A DNA stretch of 64,000 bases, taken from assembly GCF_000524475.1 (NCBI RefSeq), contig NZ_BAVQ01000043.1, positions 1 to 64,000 on the forward strand. The letters are read 5' to 3'. Below are positions 16,079 to 26,740 of the stretch, piece after piece (the first letter of the stretch is position 1; each line of letters begins with the position of its first letter). The DNA is from Tomitella biformata AHU 1821 (GTDB lineage: Bacteria > Actinomycetota > Actinomycetes > Mycobacteriales > Mycobacteriaceae). The notes under the pieces are model-generated. The model was not told the DNA's origin. It worked only from the letters and a program-made list of their open reading frames with translations, and searched no databases. The translations under genes were made by a program, and so were the position numbers.

Positions 16079-17314
16079 ATGCCCCGGACTGTGAAAGCCC
16101 TGGCCCGTCGCATCGCCCGGCGGCCGCAGCCCCCACGCGAGATCATCTATCTGGTCGCGGCCTCGGGCGCACCCAACTACGGCGACGAGCTGATCGCCCG
16201 CACGTGGTTGCAGCACCTGGCCCGCACCCGCCCGGACGCCGACGTCGTCCTCGACTGCCACACCCCCGGCCAGGCGTCGATCATGTTGCACGGTCTGCAC
16301 CCCCGCGCCATGTTCGTCGACACGCTCTGGCGGGTGTGCGCCCTCTCAGCCGACCGGGACCACCTGCATTCCGAGTCCGCCAGCCAGGAGCAGCCGTCCT
16401 GGGAGTGGGCGGCGACGGCCGGCTCGGCCCTAGGCGTGGAGCCGCTGCTCGCCGAGGGCGTGGACCTGCTCGCCCGCGCCAGCGTCATCCATCTGCTCGG
16501 CGGCGGTTACATCAACGCCATCTGGCCGCACCATCTCGCGCTGCTGACCGCCATCGCCGCCGTGGTCCGCAAGAGTGGAGCCCGCGCCGTCGCCACCGGC
16601 CAGGGCTTGATGCCGATGTCCGACGGCCCGCGCGGCGAGGCGCTGCACGCCGCCGTGGCCGCCTTCGAGCTGTTCGATGTGCGTGATGAGGAGTCCCATA
16701 TCGCCTTGGGCTCCGACAGTTCCCAATCCGGCGACGACGCCTGGCTCGCCCTCGCCCCGGGCGCCCCGCAGGTATACACCAGCCCGGATGAGACGCCGTC
16801 GGGCATTGTGCTGTGCCTGCAATCGGACTTGTCCGAGCACTTCGCGCATGAGGGCAACACCGGTGTCGCCGCGATCGCCTCCTGGACTGCGAACATCCTC
16901 GACAACTGGGGCGTCGATGGCCGCGAGGTCACCGTGGTCGAGGGGATTCCCGGGGCGGACCGCCTGGCGTTCGACCTGCTGGGCCCGCGCCTGGCCGGGG
17001 CCACCTTCGTGCCGTTCCTGCAGATATGGCGCCACGGGCTCCCCGCCGGGCAGGACCAAACGTGGATCAGCACCCGCTTCCACCCGCATCTGATGGCCGC
17101 CGCGGCGGGCGCGTCGGGCGTGGCGCTGGTCTCTGAGCCGGGCTACTACTCCACCAAGCATTGCTCGCTCACGGACGCGGGCTCGCGCTGGACCATCGCG
17201 CGCGACGGCCTGGCCACCCCCGAACGACCCACCGCCGGCGGATTCTCCCCCGCCGATCGTGCCGCCCGCGTCAGCGCCAAATCGGCTGTGGCCCAGCGTC
17301 TCTATCCGGCGTGA
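16079..17314 (+). CDS. Polysaccharide pyruvyl transferase family protein
   Basis: This protein of about 411 residues has a GT-B-like fold. The N-terminal VAASGAPNYGDELIARTWLQHL matches the start motif of the family (G-N-x-GDELI). HLLGGGYINAIWPHH and ATGQGLMPM are further typical elements, and the C-terminal half has STRFHPHLMAAAAGASGVAL, the conserved R-x-H region that binds the donor. Members transfer pyruvate from phosphoenolpyruvate to sugars of cell-surface polymers, but many are uncharacterised. The ATG at 16079 is chosen to clear the inverted repeat; ATG 16052 and GTG 16028 are in frame upstream. No glycosyltransferase lies next to it. Confidence 0.75.
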   Translation: MPRTVKALARRIARRPQPPREIIYLVAASGAPNYGDELIARTWLQHLARTRPDADVVLDCHTPGQASIMLHGLHPRAMFVDTLWRVCALSADRDHLHSESASQEQPSWEWAATAGSALGVEPLLAEGVDLLARASVIHLLGGGYINAIWPHHLALLTAIAAVVRKSGARAVATGQGLMPMSDGPRGEALHAAVAAFELFDVRDEESHIALGSDSSQSGDDAWLALAPGAPQVYTSPDETPSGIVLCLQSDLSEHFAHEGNTGVAAIASWTANILDNWGVDGREVTVVEGIPGADRLAFDLLGPRLAGATFVPFLQIWRHGLPAGQDQTWISTRFHPHLMAAAAGASGVALVSEPGYYSTKHCSLTDAGSRWTIARDGLATPERPTAGGFSPADRAARVSAKSAVAQRLYPA

Positions 17315-17348
17315 TTGATAGACTCACCCCTCGAACTAGGAGCTGCCG

Positions 17349-18593
17349 ATGAGTCCGGATGAGACCACCGCGAACACTCCCATGACCTGGTATCACCTCG
17401 CCCCCGACCTGCCGTTCGCCCGGCTCTACGCGGCGGCGCAGGGGCAGTTGCCCTCGCTGCCTGCCGCCGACTCCGAGCCCGCTCTGAACCGCCAGTTCTG
17501 GGCGGAGCTATCGGCGCGCCAACGCGCCGAGCTGATCCGCATGAAGCCGGTGGCCGTGGGCGCCCTGGACGGGCTGCCCGCCGCCGCGCGCCACACCGCG
17601 AACGTCTCCCGCCTCGATCCGGAGATCCAGCGCTGGACGGGCATCAAAGCCGAGCTCCAGGTGCGGGTCGACGCGTCGCGGGTGCCGGCGCTGGACCGCA
17701 ATCGGATCAGGCTGTGGCAGGCGCAGCGGAAGATCGACGACGCGGCCACGGTCAAGCGGATCGTCAACGAGGTGGGCGGGGCCACGCTGTTGCTCCTGGA
17801 CCTGCATTCCGGCAACCGCGGGATGGCCGCGATCTCGTTCGGCCACACTGACACCGCCCACCACATCGCGGTGACGATCCCCGGCATGAACACCAACATC
17901 GCCGACTCGTTCTGGTCGATGTCCGATGAGGCCCGCCAGCTCAAGTCCCTCGCGGAGGACCTGCTGGGCCGTGCCGACCGGCACGGCGAGACGGTCGCGA
18001 CCATCATGTGGCTCGGCTATCAACCGCCGCAGGTCACCGGGCCCAACGGCGCGCTGGACACCGTCCTCGGCGGCGTCGCCTCCACCATGACCAGCTCGGC
18101 CCGCGCGGGCGCGCCCCGACTCGCACGCTTCTTCGCCGGGCTAGACGCGGCCGCGCAGCGCCCGCCGCTGCATCTGACGGCGTTGGGCCACTCGTATGGC
18201 TCGTACACGATGGCGCTGGCGCTGCAGGACCTGGCTGGGCAGGAGCCTCGGCGGGGCCAGCCCGTCGACGACGCCGTCTTCTACGGCTCCCCCGGCATCA
18301 ACGCCGCCGACGAGGCCGGCCTGGGCTTGGTTGATGGGCACGGCTACGTGATGCTGGGCGATCGCGACCGGATCAACCTCGTGGACAACTTCCGACTCTT
18401 CGGGCCCGACCCCACGGCCACCGGCCTCGTGCAGCTGTCCGCCGCGGCGATGACCACCCGCGACGGCGTCGAGCGGCATGCCGCGCGCGATCATGCGGAC
18501 TACGGCCGGGCCGTCGGCGAGCATCTGCGCACCAGCGGATTCAATCTCGCGGCGATCGCCGCGGGCCTAGGCGAGTGGGCGGTTCGCCGCTGA
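17349..18593 (+). CDS. DUF1023 alpha/beta-hydrolase
   Basis: This 414-residue protein starts at the ATG at 17349 with AGGAG upstream. The first 180 residues are helical and charged. The second half is an alpha/beta hydrolase of the DUF1023 type, an actinobacterial family: VTIPGMNTN, IMWLGYQPP, the nucleophile elbow LGHSYGSYTMALAL with Ser282, then YGSPGI and a late His in an AARDHADYGR context. No signal peptide is seen. The substrate is unknown. It follows the pyruvyltransferase-like gene by 34 bp and may share its transcript. Confidence 0.85.
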   Translation: MSPDETTANTPMTWYHLAPDLPFARLYAAAQGQLPSLPAADSEPALNRQFWAELSARQRAELIRMKPVAVGALDGLPAAARHTANVSRLDPEIQRWTGIKAELQVRVDASRVPALDRNRIRLWQAQRKIDDAATVKRIVNEVGGATLLLLDLHSGNRGMAAISFGHTDTAHHIAVTIPGMNTNIADSFWSMSDEARQLKSLAEDLLGRADRHGETVATIMWLGYQPPQVTGPNGALDTVLGGVASTMTSSARAGAPRLARFFAGLDAAAQRPPLHLTALGHSYGSYTMALALQDLAGQEPRRGQPVDDAVFYGSPGINAADEAGLGLVDGHGYVMLGDRDRINLVDNFRLFGPDPTATGLVQLSAAAMTTRDGVERHAARDHADYGRAVGEHLRTSGFNLAAIAAGLGEWAVRR

Positions 18594-18599
18594 GACAGA

Positions 18600-19526
18600 T
18601 CACGGACGCCGGGGGTCAGCCGGCCGGACAATCACCAGCGGGCAGGGCGCCGTGTGCAGCAGGGCCCTCGAGGTGGAGCCGACCATCATCCCGGTGAAGC
18701 CGCCCCGGCCCTGGCGGCCGACCACCAGCAGTTGCGCGTCGTTCGCTGCGGCCAACAAGTGCCGCACGGGCCGGTCATTGACGACCACCCGCTCGACCTG
18801 AACGTCAGGGAACCGCTCTTGCCAGCCCGCGAGGACCTCTGCCAGGGCCGCATCATGGCGCTGCTGAAACGAGCTCCAATCGATGCCTGCCGGCTCCGCT
18901 CCAATGCTCGCGACCGCGCCGTCGAGCGGCACATCGCTCCAGGCGTGCACCGCTATCACCCGGGCGCCTCGCTCGGCTGCCTCCGACATCGCCAGCCCGA
19001 TGGCGGCCTCGCAGTGCGTGGATCCGTCCACGCCCACCACGATGGGGCCGTCGCCGAAACCGCCCTCGGTTCCGCGCCACTCGCGGACCACGACCACCGG
19101 GCAGTGCCCGTGCGCGGTCACCGCCTCAGCCACAGAGCCGATGACCGGCGAGTCCCCCAGGCCGCGATCCCCGAGCACCATCATGCCCACCGTGTGGCTT
19201 TTCTCGAGGAGCAGCGGGATCGGCGGGCCCTCCCATATCTCGGTGCGCACCTCGTGACCTGGTGCGAGCACCGCGTGCGAGATCTCCACGGCCTTTGCGA
19301 CGGCGGCCTCGCAACGCGTGCGCGTGGCTGTGGCCAGTGCGATGGCGCCCGCCGCAGACCCCTCTCCGAGCATCTCGGCCGATCGCGGGATCGGCAGCTG
19401 CGCAGAGGCGACGATGACCAGCGGCCGCCGGTGGGCCTTCGCCTCCAACGCCGCCCACCGCGCCGCGCCGAACGCTGACGCGGACCCATCCACTGCCACC
19501 AGAACCGACGCTGCCTCAGCCATCAT
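18600..19526 (-). CDS. Universal stress protein with two tandem UspA domains
   Basis: This 308-residue protein has two UspA domains, at about residues 6-148 and 157-300, each starting with the V-x-VDGS strand (VLVAVDGSASA, IVVGVDGSTHC). Both carry the ATP-binding loop: GDRGLGDSPVIGS in the first and GRQGRGGFTGMMVGSTS in the second. Tandem USPs of this kind are induced by hypoxia and stasis in mycobacteria. The start is at the paired ATGATG (19526/19523), preceded by GGAGG. It lies 70 bp downstream of the ectoine hydroxylase gene and may be cotranscribed with it. Confidence 0.92.
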   Translation of the reverse strand: MMAEAASVLVAVDGSASAFGAARWAALEAKAHRRPLVIVASAQLPIPRSAEMLGEGSAAGAIALATATRTRCEAAVAKAVEISHAVLAPGHEVRTEIWEGPPIPLLLEKSHTVGMMVLGDRGLGDSPVIGSVAEAVTAHGHCPVVVVREWRGTEGGFGDGPIVVGVDGSTHCEAAIGLAMSEAAERGARVIAVHAWSDVPLDGAVASIGAEPAGIDWSSFQQRHDAALAEVLAGWQERFPDVQVERVVVNDRPVRHLLAAANDAQLLVVGRQGRGGFTGMMVGSTSRALLHTAPCPLVIVRPADPRRP

Positions 19527-19596
19527 CTCCGCCTGCCTCCGCACGTTGACGCTCTCGAACTGCCTCGCCGACCACCGTACTTGGGCGGGCGCGCGA

Positions 19597-20535
19597 TCAG
19601 TGGCTGTTCTCCTGCGGCTGCCTGGCCGCGATATACGTGGGCCTGGGCTGCGACGCCGCGAATGGCGCCTGCGGCATGTTCTCGCAGCTATTGAACACCA
19701 GGAAGATGTTCGATCGCGGATACGGGGTGATGTTGCTCCCCGATCCGTGCATGATGTTGGAGTCGAACCACAACGCGGATCCAGCCGCCCCGGTGAACTG
19801 CTCGATGCCGTAGCGCTCAGCGAGCTCCCCGATGTCAGCCGCTGCTGGCACTCCAGCTCGCTGCCGCACCAGCGAGGACCGGTAGTTCTCGTCCGGAGTC
19901 TCACCCGCACATGGCAGAAAGTGCCGCTGCGAGCCCGCGATTACCATCAGCGCGCCGTTGTGCGGGTAGTTGTCGGTGAGCGCGATCGACAGGCTGACCG
20001 CGCGCGGGCGTGGGAGTCCGTCCTCCGCGTGCCACGTCTCAAAGTCCGAGTGCCAGTAGAAGCCATTACCCTCGAACCCCGGCATGAAGTTCACCCGGCT
20101 CTGGTGGATATAGACCTCGGACCCCAGTAGTTGCCTGGCCCGGTCCACGATCTGTGGCCGCCTCGCCAACTCCGACACCGCTTCGCTGATCCGGTGCACC
20201 TCGAAGATGGATCGCACAGCGTTGGACCCCGGCTCCCGGATAACCCGCTCGTCCTGCGCCAACGCTGGATCGGCCGAAAGCCTCTCCAGCTCTGCGCGGT
20301 GCTCTCGCACCTCGGCCGCGGTGAGCAGCGCGTCGTCCACCGTATAGCCGTCGCGCTCGTGCCGCGCTAGCTCCGCCGCCTCGACGGGGCCGTGTCCCGG
20401 GACTCCCCACACCGTCGGATCCGACCGGTCAATCCACCCCCCGCGGGCGGGCTCGTTCGCGGGGAAGCGAGTCGGGTACAGATCCACGGTGCTGCTGTCT
20501 CGAAGGACTACTCGACCGGTATCGGCAATGGTCAT
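19597..20535 (-). CDS. ectD: Ectoine hydroxylase (EctD-type Fe(II)/2-oxoglutarate dioxygenase)
   Basis: This 312-residue PhyH-fold enzyme hydroxylates ectoine to 5-hydroxyectoine using iron and 2-oxoglutarate. The EctD signature FYWHSDFETWHAEDGLP is at residues 159-175. The iron ligands are H162, D164 and H263 (IMHGSG), and R274 (YPRSN) would bind 2-oxoglutarate. The start is the ATG at 20535 with AAGGAG eight bases upstream. Unlike most ectD genes it is not beside ectABC in this window, so ectoine must be made elsewhere or imported. The divergent neighbour is a PadR regulator with a 243-bp gap. Confidence 0.88.
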   Translation of the reverse strand: MTIADTGRVVLRDSSTVDLYPTRFPANEPARGGWIDRSDPTVWGVPGHGPVEAAELARHERDGYTVDDALLTAAEVREHRAELERLSADPALAQDERVIREPGSNAVRSIFEVHRISEAVSELARRPQIVDRARQLLGSEVYIHQSRVNFMPGFEGNGFYWHSDFETWHAEDGLPRPRAVSLSIALTDNYPHNGALMVIAGSQRHFLPCAGETPDENYRSSLVRQRAGVPAAADIGELAERYGIEQFTGAAGSALWFDSNIMHGSGSNITPYPRSNIFLVFNSCENMPQAPFAASQPRPTYIAARQPQENSH

Positions 20536-20748
20536 GATCACGGCTCCTTTGCTCGCCCACTGTTCCGGCGGGTCCGCTCAACCTCGATCGCGGACCTCAG
20601 CACGGCGCGGCGGCATGCCCTGCACTCCATCTCGGTGCGCATGCCGCCGAGTTCGGTCTCCGTCTCCTGTATATCCCGAATCCGCGACCAGCACACATCC
20701 GGCGGCCCAGCAGCCCTACGACGCTGGCCTCTATGCATCAAGTTGCAC

Positions 20749-20762
20749 TGCATCTCGATGCA
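20749..20762. promoter_or_regulatory. Possible PadR operator
   Basis: tgcatc-tc-gatgca is a 6-bp-arm inverted repeat 16 bp upstream of the PadR start codon, flanked by further tgcat and tgcac copies (20734-20765). PadR proteins usually bind dyads of this size at their own promoters, but the site is short. Confidence 0.35.
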
Positions 20763-20778
20763 CTGCTACGTTTTCGGC

Positions 20779-23345
<2,567 letters not shown>

Positions 23346-23460
23346 CGTCCCCACACGGGAATCCGGTCCCCATTCCTGCCGGACCCTCCATTCCCGCCGC
23401 CGACCGCACGATAGGCTCCCCGTCACGTAGGCATGCTGGCGGGGATGGGAGTGCGATCAG

Positions 23461-24522
23461 GTGAGTAGCCGCGAGATTCACGACGGCCCGGTCGAGGCCG
23501 GGGTCGCCCCAGGCCCCACCGAACCGCCCGAGCATCGCAAGCCTCCGACAATCCGGATGGCGGGCGTCGCGCTCACGGTGATCGTCGCGATCGCGCTGCT
23601 GCTCACCTCCTCGTGGCGCGGCGGCTTCAGCTTCGCGTACATGGGCATCGTGCCCGGCATCACCGCGGTCCTCGCGTCGCCGCGCGTTGCGGTCCTCAGC
23701 GCCGTCGCGACCGCGGTCGCCGTGTTCGTGGGCGTCGCCGTCAGCGGCTCGACCCCGCTGGCGGTGCTGTGGATGGCCGCGCTCGCCGTCGCCATCGTCT
23801 ACAGCTCCCGCCACGGCTGGACGTCGATCATGTGCATGGTGGCGGCGCAGGCGGCCATCGTCATCATCTACGGCAAGGTGTTCAGCCACGCTCCCGCGCC
23901 CTTCAACGAGCCCCACACCCTCGCCGGCGCGCTGCCGGTGGCCGGGTTCGTCCTCGGCGGCGGGCTCGTGGTGGCGCTGGCCGGCGCGATCTTCCTGCGC
24001 CCGTTCCCCGGCGAGCTTGAGGAGAGCTTGAACTCGCGCGACTCCTGGTGGTTCGGCGCAACGGTGATCCCGCTGACCATCCTCGGCACCTTCCTCTGCC
24101 TGCACTTCTTCCCCGGCACCCACGCCTGGTGGCTGCTGCTCACCTTCTATGTGGTGCTGATCCCCTCCGTGCAGGAGGCCATCCCCCGCATGCGCGGCCG
24201 GGTGCTCGGCACCCTCGCCGGCGCCACCGTCGCGGCGATCCTGACGTTCGTCGTCGCCGACAACACGGTTTTCTATATCCTGACAATCATGGCGGCGTCG
24301 GGCACTATCTTGCTCTCCGACCGCACCTACTGGATCTACGCCGCGTTCCTCACCGCCACCGTGCTCTTCGGCGGCTTCCACGCGGCGAACAATCCCCTGC
24401 TCCTCGACATCGAGCGGATCGGGCTGACCATCCTCGGTGCGCTCGCCGCCTACGCGGCGCTGCGGTTCAACGCCCAACTGCGCGAGCGTGTCGAGCGAGC
24501 ACAACCCGCACGAGCCGAATAG
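23461..24522 (+). CDS. FUSC-like integral membrane protein
   Basis: This 353-residue protein, starting at GTG 23461, has a polar N-terminus of 30 residues, then two sets of four to five hydrophobic helices separated by a cytoplasmic stretch (RPFPGELEESLNSRD). The second set has the arrangement seen in the FUSC/aromatic acid exporter family (WWLLLTFYVVLIPSVQEAIPRMRGRVLGTLAGA). Members are inner-membrane exporters or of unknown role. The C-terminus is short and basic. Twelve bases separate it from the alcohol dehydrogenase gene, suggesting one operon. Confidence 0.7.
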   Translation: MSSREIHDGPVEAGVAPGPTEPPEHRKPPTIRMAGVALTVIVAIALLLTSSWRGGFSFAYMGIVPGITAVLASPRVAVLSAVATAVAVFVGVAVSGSTPLAVLWMAALAVAIVYSSRHGWTSIMCMVAAQAAIVIIYGKVFSHAPAPFNEPHTLAGALPVAGFVLGGGLVVALAGAIFLRPFPGELEESLNSRDSWWFGATVIPLTILGTFLCLHFFPGTHAWWLLLTFYVVLIPSVQEAIPRMRGRVLGTLAGATVAAILTFVVADNTVFYILTIMAASGTILLSDRTYWIYAAFLTATVLFGGFHAANNPLLLDIERIGLTILGALAAYAALRFNAQLRERVERAQPARAE

Positions 24523-24534
24523 AAGGAGCCCGCC

Positions 24535-25581
24535 ATGCGCGCGACTATGATCTACGGCCCCCGCGACGTCCGCGTCGAGCAGCGGCCGGACCCAGTCATC
24601 CAGCGGCCCACCGACGCCCTTGTCCGCGTGGTGCGCGCGTGCGTGTGCGGTTCGGATCTGTGGCCGTACCGCGGGGTGCGTGAGACACCGAAGCCGCGGC
24701 CCATCGGGCACGAGTTCATCGGCGTGGTCGAGGAGACTGGGGCCGAGGTGGCCGGTTTACGCGTCGGCGACTTTGTCATCGCCCCCTTCACCCACAGTGA
24801 CGGCACCTGTGAGAACTGCTTGCGCGGGCTGACCACCTCGTGCGAGAACTTCGGAGTCTGGGGCGCTGTCGACGCGCACGGCGTCCAACTCGACGGGGCC
24901 CAGGGCGAGTACGTCCGGGTGCCCTTCGCCGACGGCACCCTCGTGCGACTCCCCCAGCAACCCGATCCCAACATGTACCGGGACCTGCTAGCGCTGTCCG
25001 ACGTGATGGGCACCGGGCACCACGCCGCCGTGTCTGCGAACGTCGCGCCCGGGTCGACGGTGGTCGTGGTGGGCGACGGCGCCGTCGGGCTGTGCGGGGT
25101 GCTGGCCGCCCACCGGCTCGGGGCCGATCGCATCATCGCGATGTCCCGCCACGGCGACCGGCAGGCCCTGGCCCGGCGCTTCGGCGCCACCGACATCGTC
25201 GCCGCCCGCGGGGTTGACGGCGCGGCAGAGGTGCGTGATCTGCTCGACGGTAGAGCGGACTCCGTGTTGGAGTGCGTCGGCACCCAAGAGTCGCTGGGCC
25301 AGGCCCTGGCCGTGCTCCGGCCCGGCGGCAGCCTCGGCTTCGTCGGCGTGCCCGCGGAGAACCCCGCGCTGCCCATCGGGAAGCTGTTCGCGCACAACCT
25401 CCGGGTGGCGGGCGGGATCGCGCCGGTGCGGCCCTATATCGATGAGCTGCTGCCCGACGTGCTGCTAGGCCGGATCCAGCCCGGTCTCGTGTTCGATCAC
25501 GCTGTGCCGCTCGAGCAGGTCGCCAGCGGATACACAATGATGGACGAACGGAAGTCCATCAAGACGATGGTGATTCCCTGA
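24535..25581 (+). CDS. Zinc-dependent alcohol dehydrogenase (MDR family)
   Basis: This 348-residue medium-chain dehydrogenase has a catalytic zinc site at Cys38 (VCGSDLW) and GHE (H59, E60). The structural zinc loop keeps CENC and a later Cys (TTSC) but shows only three evident cysteines. The Rossmann motif is VVVGDGAVGLCGVLAA. The C-terminal substrate domain includes FVGVPAEN. AAGGAG lies just upstream of the ATG at 24535. The substrate is unknown; closest in type are glutathione-independent formaldehyde/threonine-like dehydrogenases of actinobacteria. It lies in the plus-strand run with FUSC and SDR genes. Confidence 0.85.
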   Translation: MRATMIYGPRDVRVEQRPDPVIQRPTDALVRVVRACVCGSDLWPYRGVRETPKPRPIGHEFIGVVEETGAEVAGLRVGDFVIAPFTHSDGTCENCLRGLTTSCENFGVWGAVDAHGVQLDGAQGEYVRVPFADGTLVRLPQQPDPNMYRDLLALSDVMGTGHHAAVSANVAPGSTVVVVGDGAVGLCGVLAAHRLGADRIIAMSRHGDRQALARRFGATDIVAARGVDGAAEVRDLLDGRADSVLECVGTQESLGQALAVLRPGGSLGFVGVPAENPALPIGKLFAHNLRVAGGIAPVRPYIDELLPDVLLGRIQPGLVFDHAVPLEQVASGYTMMDERKSIKTMVIP

Positions 25582-25614
25582 GCCGCCGCCCCTGATCTAG
25601 CTATGGAGAACCGA

Positions 25615-26418
25615 ATGGCACTGCCGACCCCCACACCCGAAGCCCGCGCCGTCGTCACCGGCGCCTCGTCCGGGATTGGCGAGGCCCTCGCAACCGAGCT
25701 CGCGGCCCGCGGGCACTCGCTGATCGTGGTGGCCCGGCGCACCGACCTGATGGAGGCCCTCGCGGCCAAGCTCACCGCCGCGCATGGCGTGCAGGTCGAG
25801 GTCCGCGGGGTGGACCTGTCCGACCGCGCCGCCCGCCAGATCCTCCTGGACGAGCTCGCCGAGCGGCACATCTCGATCCTGTGCAACAACGCCGGCATCG
25901 CCACCTTCGGGCCCATCGCCCAGCTGGACCCCGCCTATGAGCGCGCGCAGGTGGAGCTCAACGCCGTCGCGGTCCATGACCTGACCCTCGCGGTGCTGCC
26001 CGGCATGATCGCCCGCGGCATCGGCGGCATCCTCATCACCGGCTCCGCCGCCGGCAACAGCCCAGTGCCCAATAATGCGACCTACGCCGCCACCAAGGCG
26101 TTCGCGAACACCTTCGCCGAGTCCCTGCGCGGCGAGTTGCGCGGGACCGGCGTCAACGTCACGCTGCTCGCCCCCGGCCCGGTCCGCACCGAGGACCCCA
26201 AGCCTGAAGACATGTCGATCGTGGACAAGATGGTGCCGGACTTCTTCTGGATCTCCAGCGAGTACACCGCGAAGCTGTCCCTGGACGCGTTGGGGGCCAA
26301 CAAGATGCGCGTTGTCCCCGGCATCCTCGGCAAGACGATGTCCGTCGCCAACGGCTACACCCCGCGCGCGATTGTCGCACCCATCGTGGGCTCGTTCTAC
26401 AAAAAGCTGGGCGGCTAA
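25615..26418 (+). CDS. Short-chain dehydrogenase/reductase
   Basis: This 267-residue classical-type SDR shows the cofactor motif TGASSGIGEALA near residue 17, the NNAG motif (LCNNAGIATFG), the catalytic Ser in LITGSAAGNSPV and the YAATK Tyr/Lys. Arg residues after the second strand (VARRTD) favour NADPH. Start ATG 25615 has GGAG six bases upstream; an ATG at 25603 is also in frame. It resembles the DltE/YqjQ-like group of cytosolic SDRs. It is the last gene of the plus-strand run and ends before a strong terminator. Confidence 0.85.
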   Translation: MALPTPTPEARAVVTGASSGIGEALATELAARGHSLIVVARRTDLMEALAAKLTAAHGVQVEVRGVDLSDRAARQILLDELAERHISILCNNAGIATFGPIAQLDPAYERAQVELNAVAVHDLTLAVLPGMIARGIGGILITGSAAGNSPVPNNATYAATKAFANTFAESLRGELRGTGVNVTLLAPGPVRTEDPKPEDMSIVDKMVPDFFWISSEYTAKLSLDALGANKMRVVPGILGKTMSVANGYTPRAIVAPIVGSFYKKLGG

Positions 26419-26436
26419 GAGCTCCGCACGACGCAA

Positions 26437-26470
26437 TCGCGGGCATCGGCCGACTGGCCGATGCCCGCGA
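26437..26470. terminator. Strong bidirectional hairpin terminator
   Basis: A perfect 15-bp stem (tcgcgggcatcggcc with its complement) closes a gact loop. It lies between the convergent SDR gene and the 36-codon ORF and probably ends both transcripts. Confidence 0.8.
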
Positions 26471-26488
26471 TCATCGAGTCAGCTAGGA

Positions 26489-26599
26489 CTACTGGTCGAT
26501 GCTGCCCATCACGAGTTTGAAAAAGTCCTCGAGCGGGCGAAACACCTCGGCGCTGCCGGGGAAAAGTTCGGCACCGCCACCAAAATCCATTGAGCCCAT
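26489..26599 (-). CDS. 36-residue amphipathic acidic peptide (possible cell-envelope porin-like peptide)
   Basis: This tiny ORF runs from the ATG at 26599 to the TAG at 26489. AGGAGGAG lies about 10 bases upstream, a TTGACA-17-TCCTAT promoter lies further up, and a strong hairpin follows the stop. Codons are the preferred GC-ending ones (GGC, GAG, CTC) mixed with TTT. The product begins MGSMDFGGGAELF, has no signal peptide, and ends in a short amphipathic helix (FFKLVMGSIDQ). Size, net acidity and Ser content recall the PorA/PorH/ProtX-type mycoloylated peptides of corynebacteria, but I see no direct homology. It could also be a different small envelope or regulatory peptide. Confidence 0.6.
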   Translation of the reverse strand: MGSMDFGGGAELFPGSAEVFRPLEDFFKLVMGSIDQ

Positions 26600-26664
26600 G
26601 CGCTAACCACTCCTCCTAATTGTCGCGATGTGCCATCGCGCCTATCACGTTGTCGGACCACTCC

Positions 26665-26693
26665 ATAGGACCTACGATTGCGGCCGCTGTCAA
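26665..26693 (-). promoter_or_regulatory. Promoter of the 36-codon ORF
   Basis: On the minus strand TTGACA (26693-26688), a 17-nt spacer and TCCTAT (26670-26665) fit a primary sigma factor promoter. It predicts a leader of about 60 nt before the ATG at 26599. Confidence 0.5.
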
Positions 26694-26740
26694 GGAGCTC
26701 GCATGTAGCGGGGGTGTTGGTCTGAAATGTCGATACCGTG

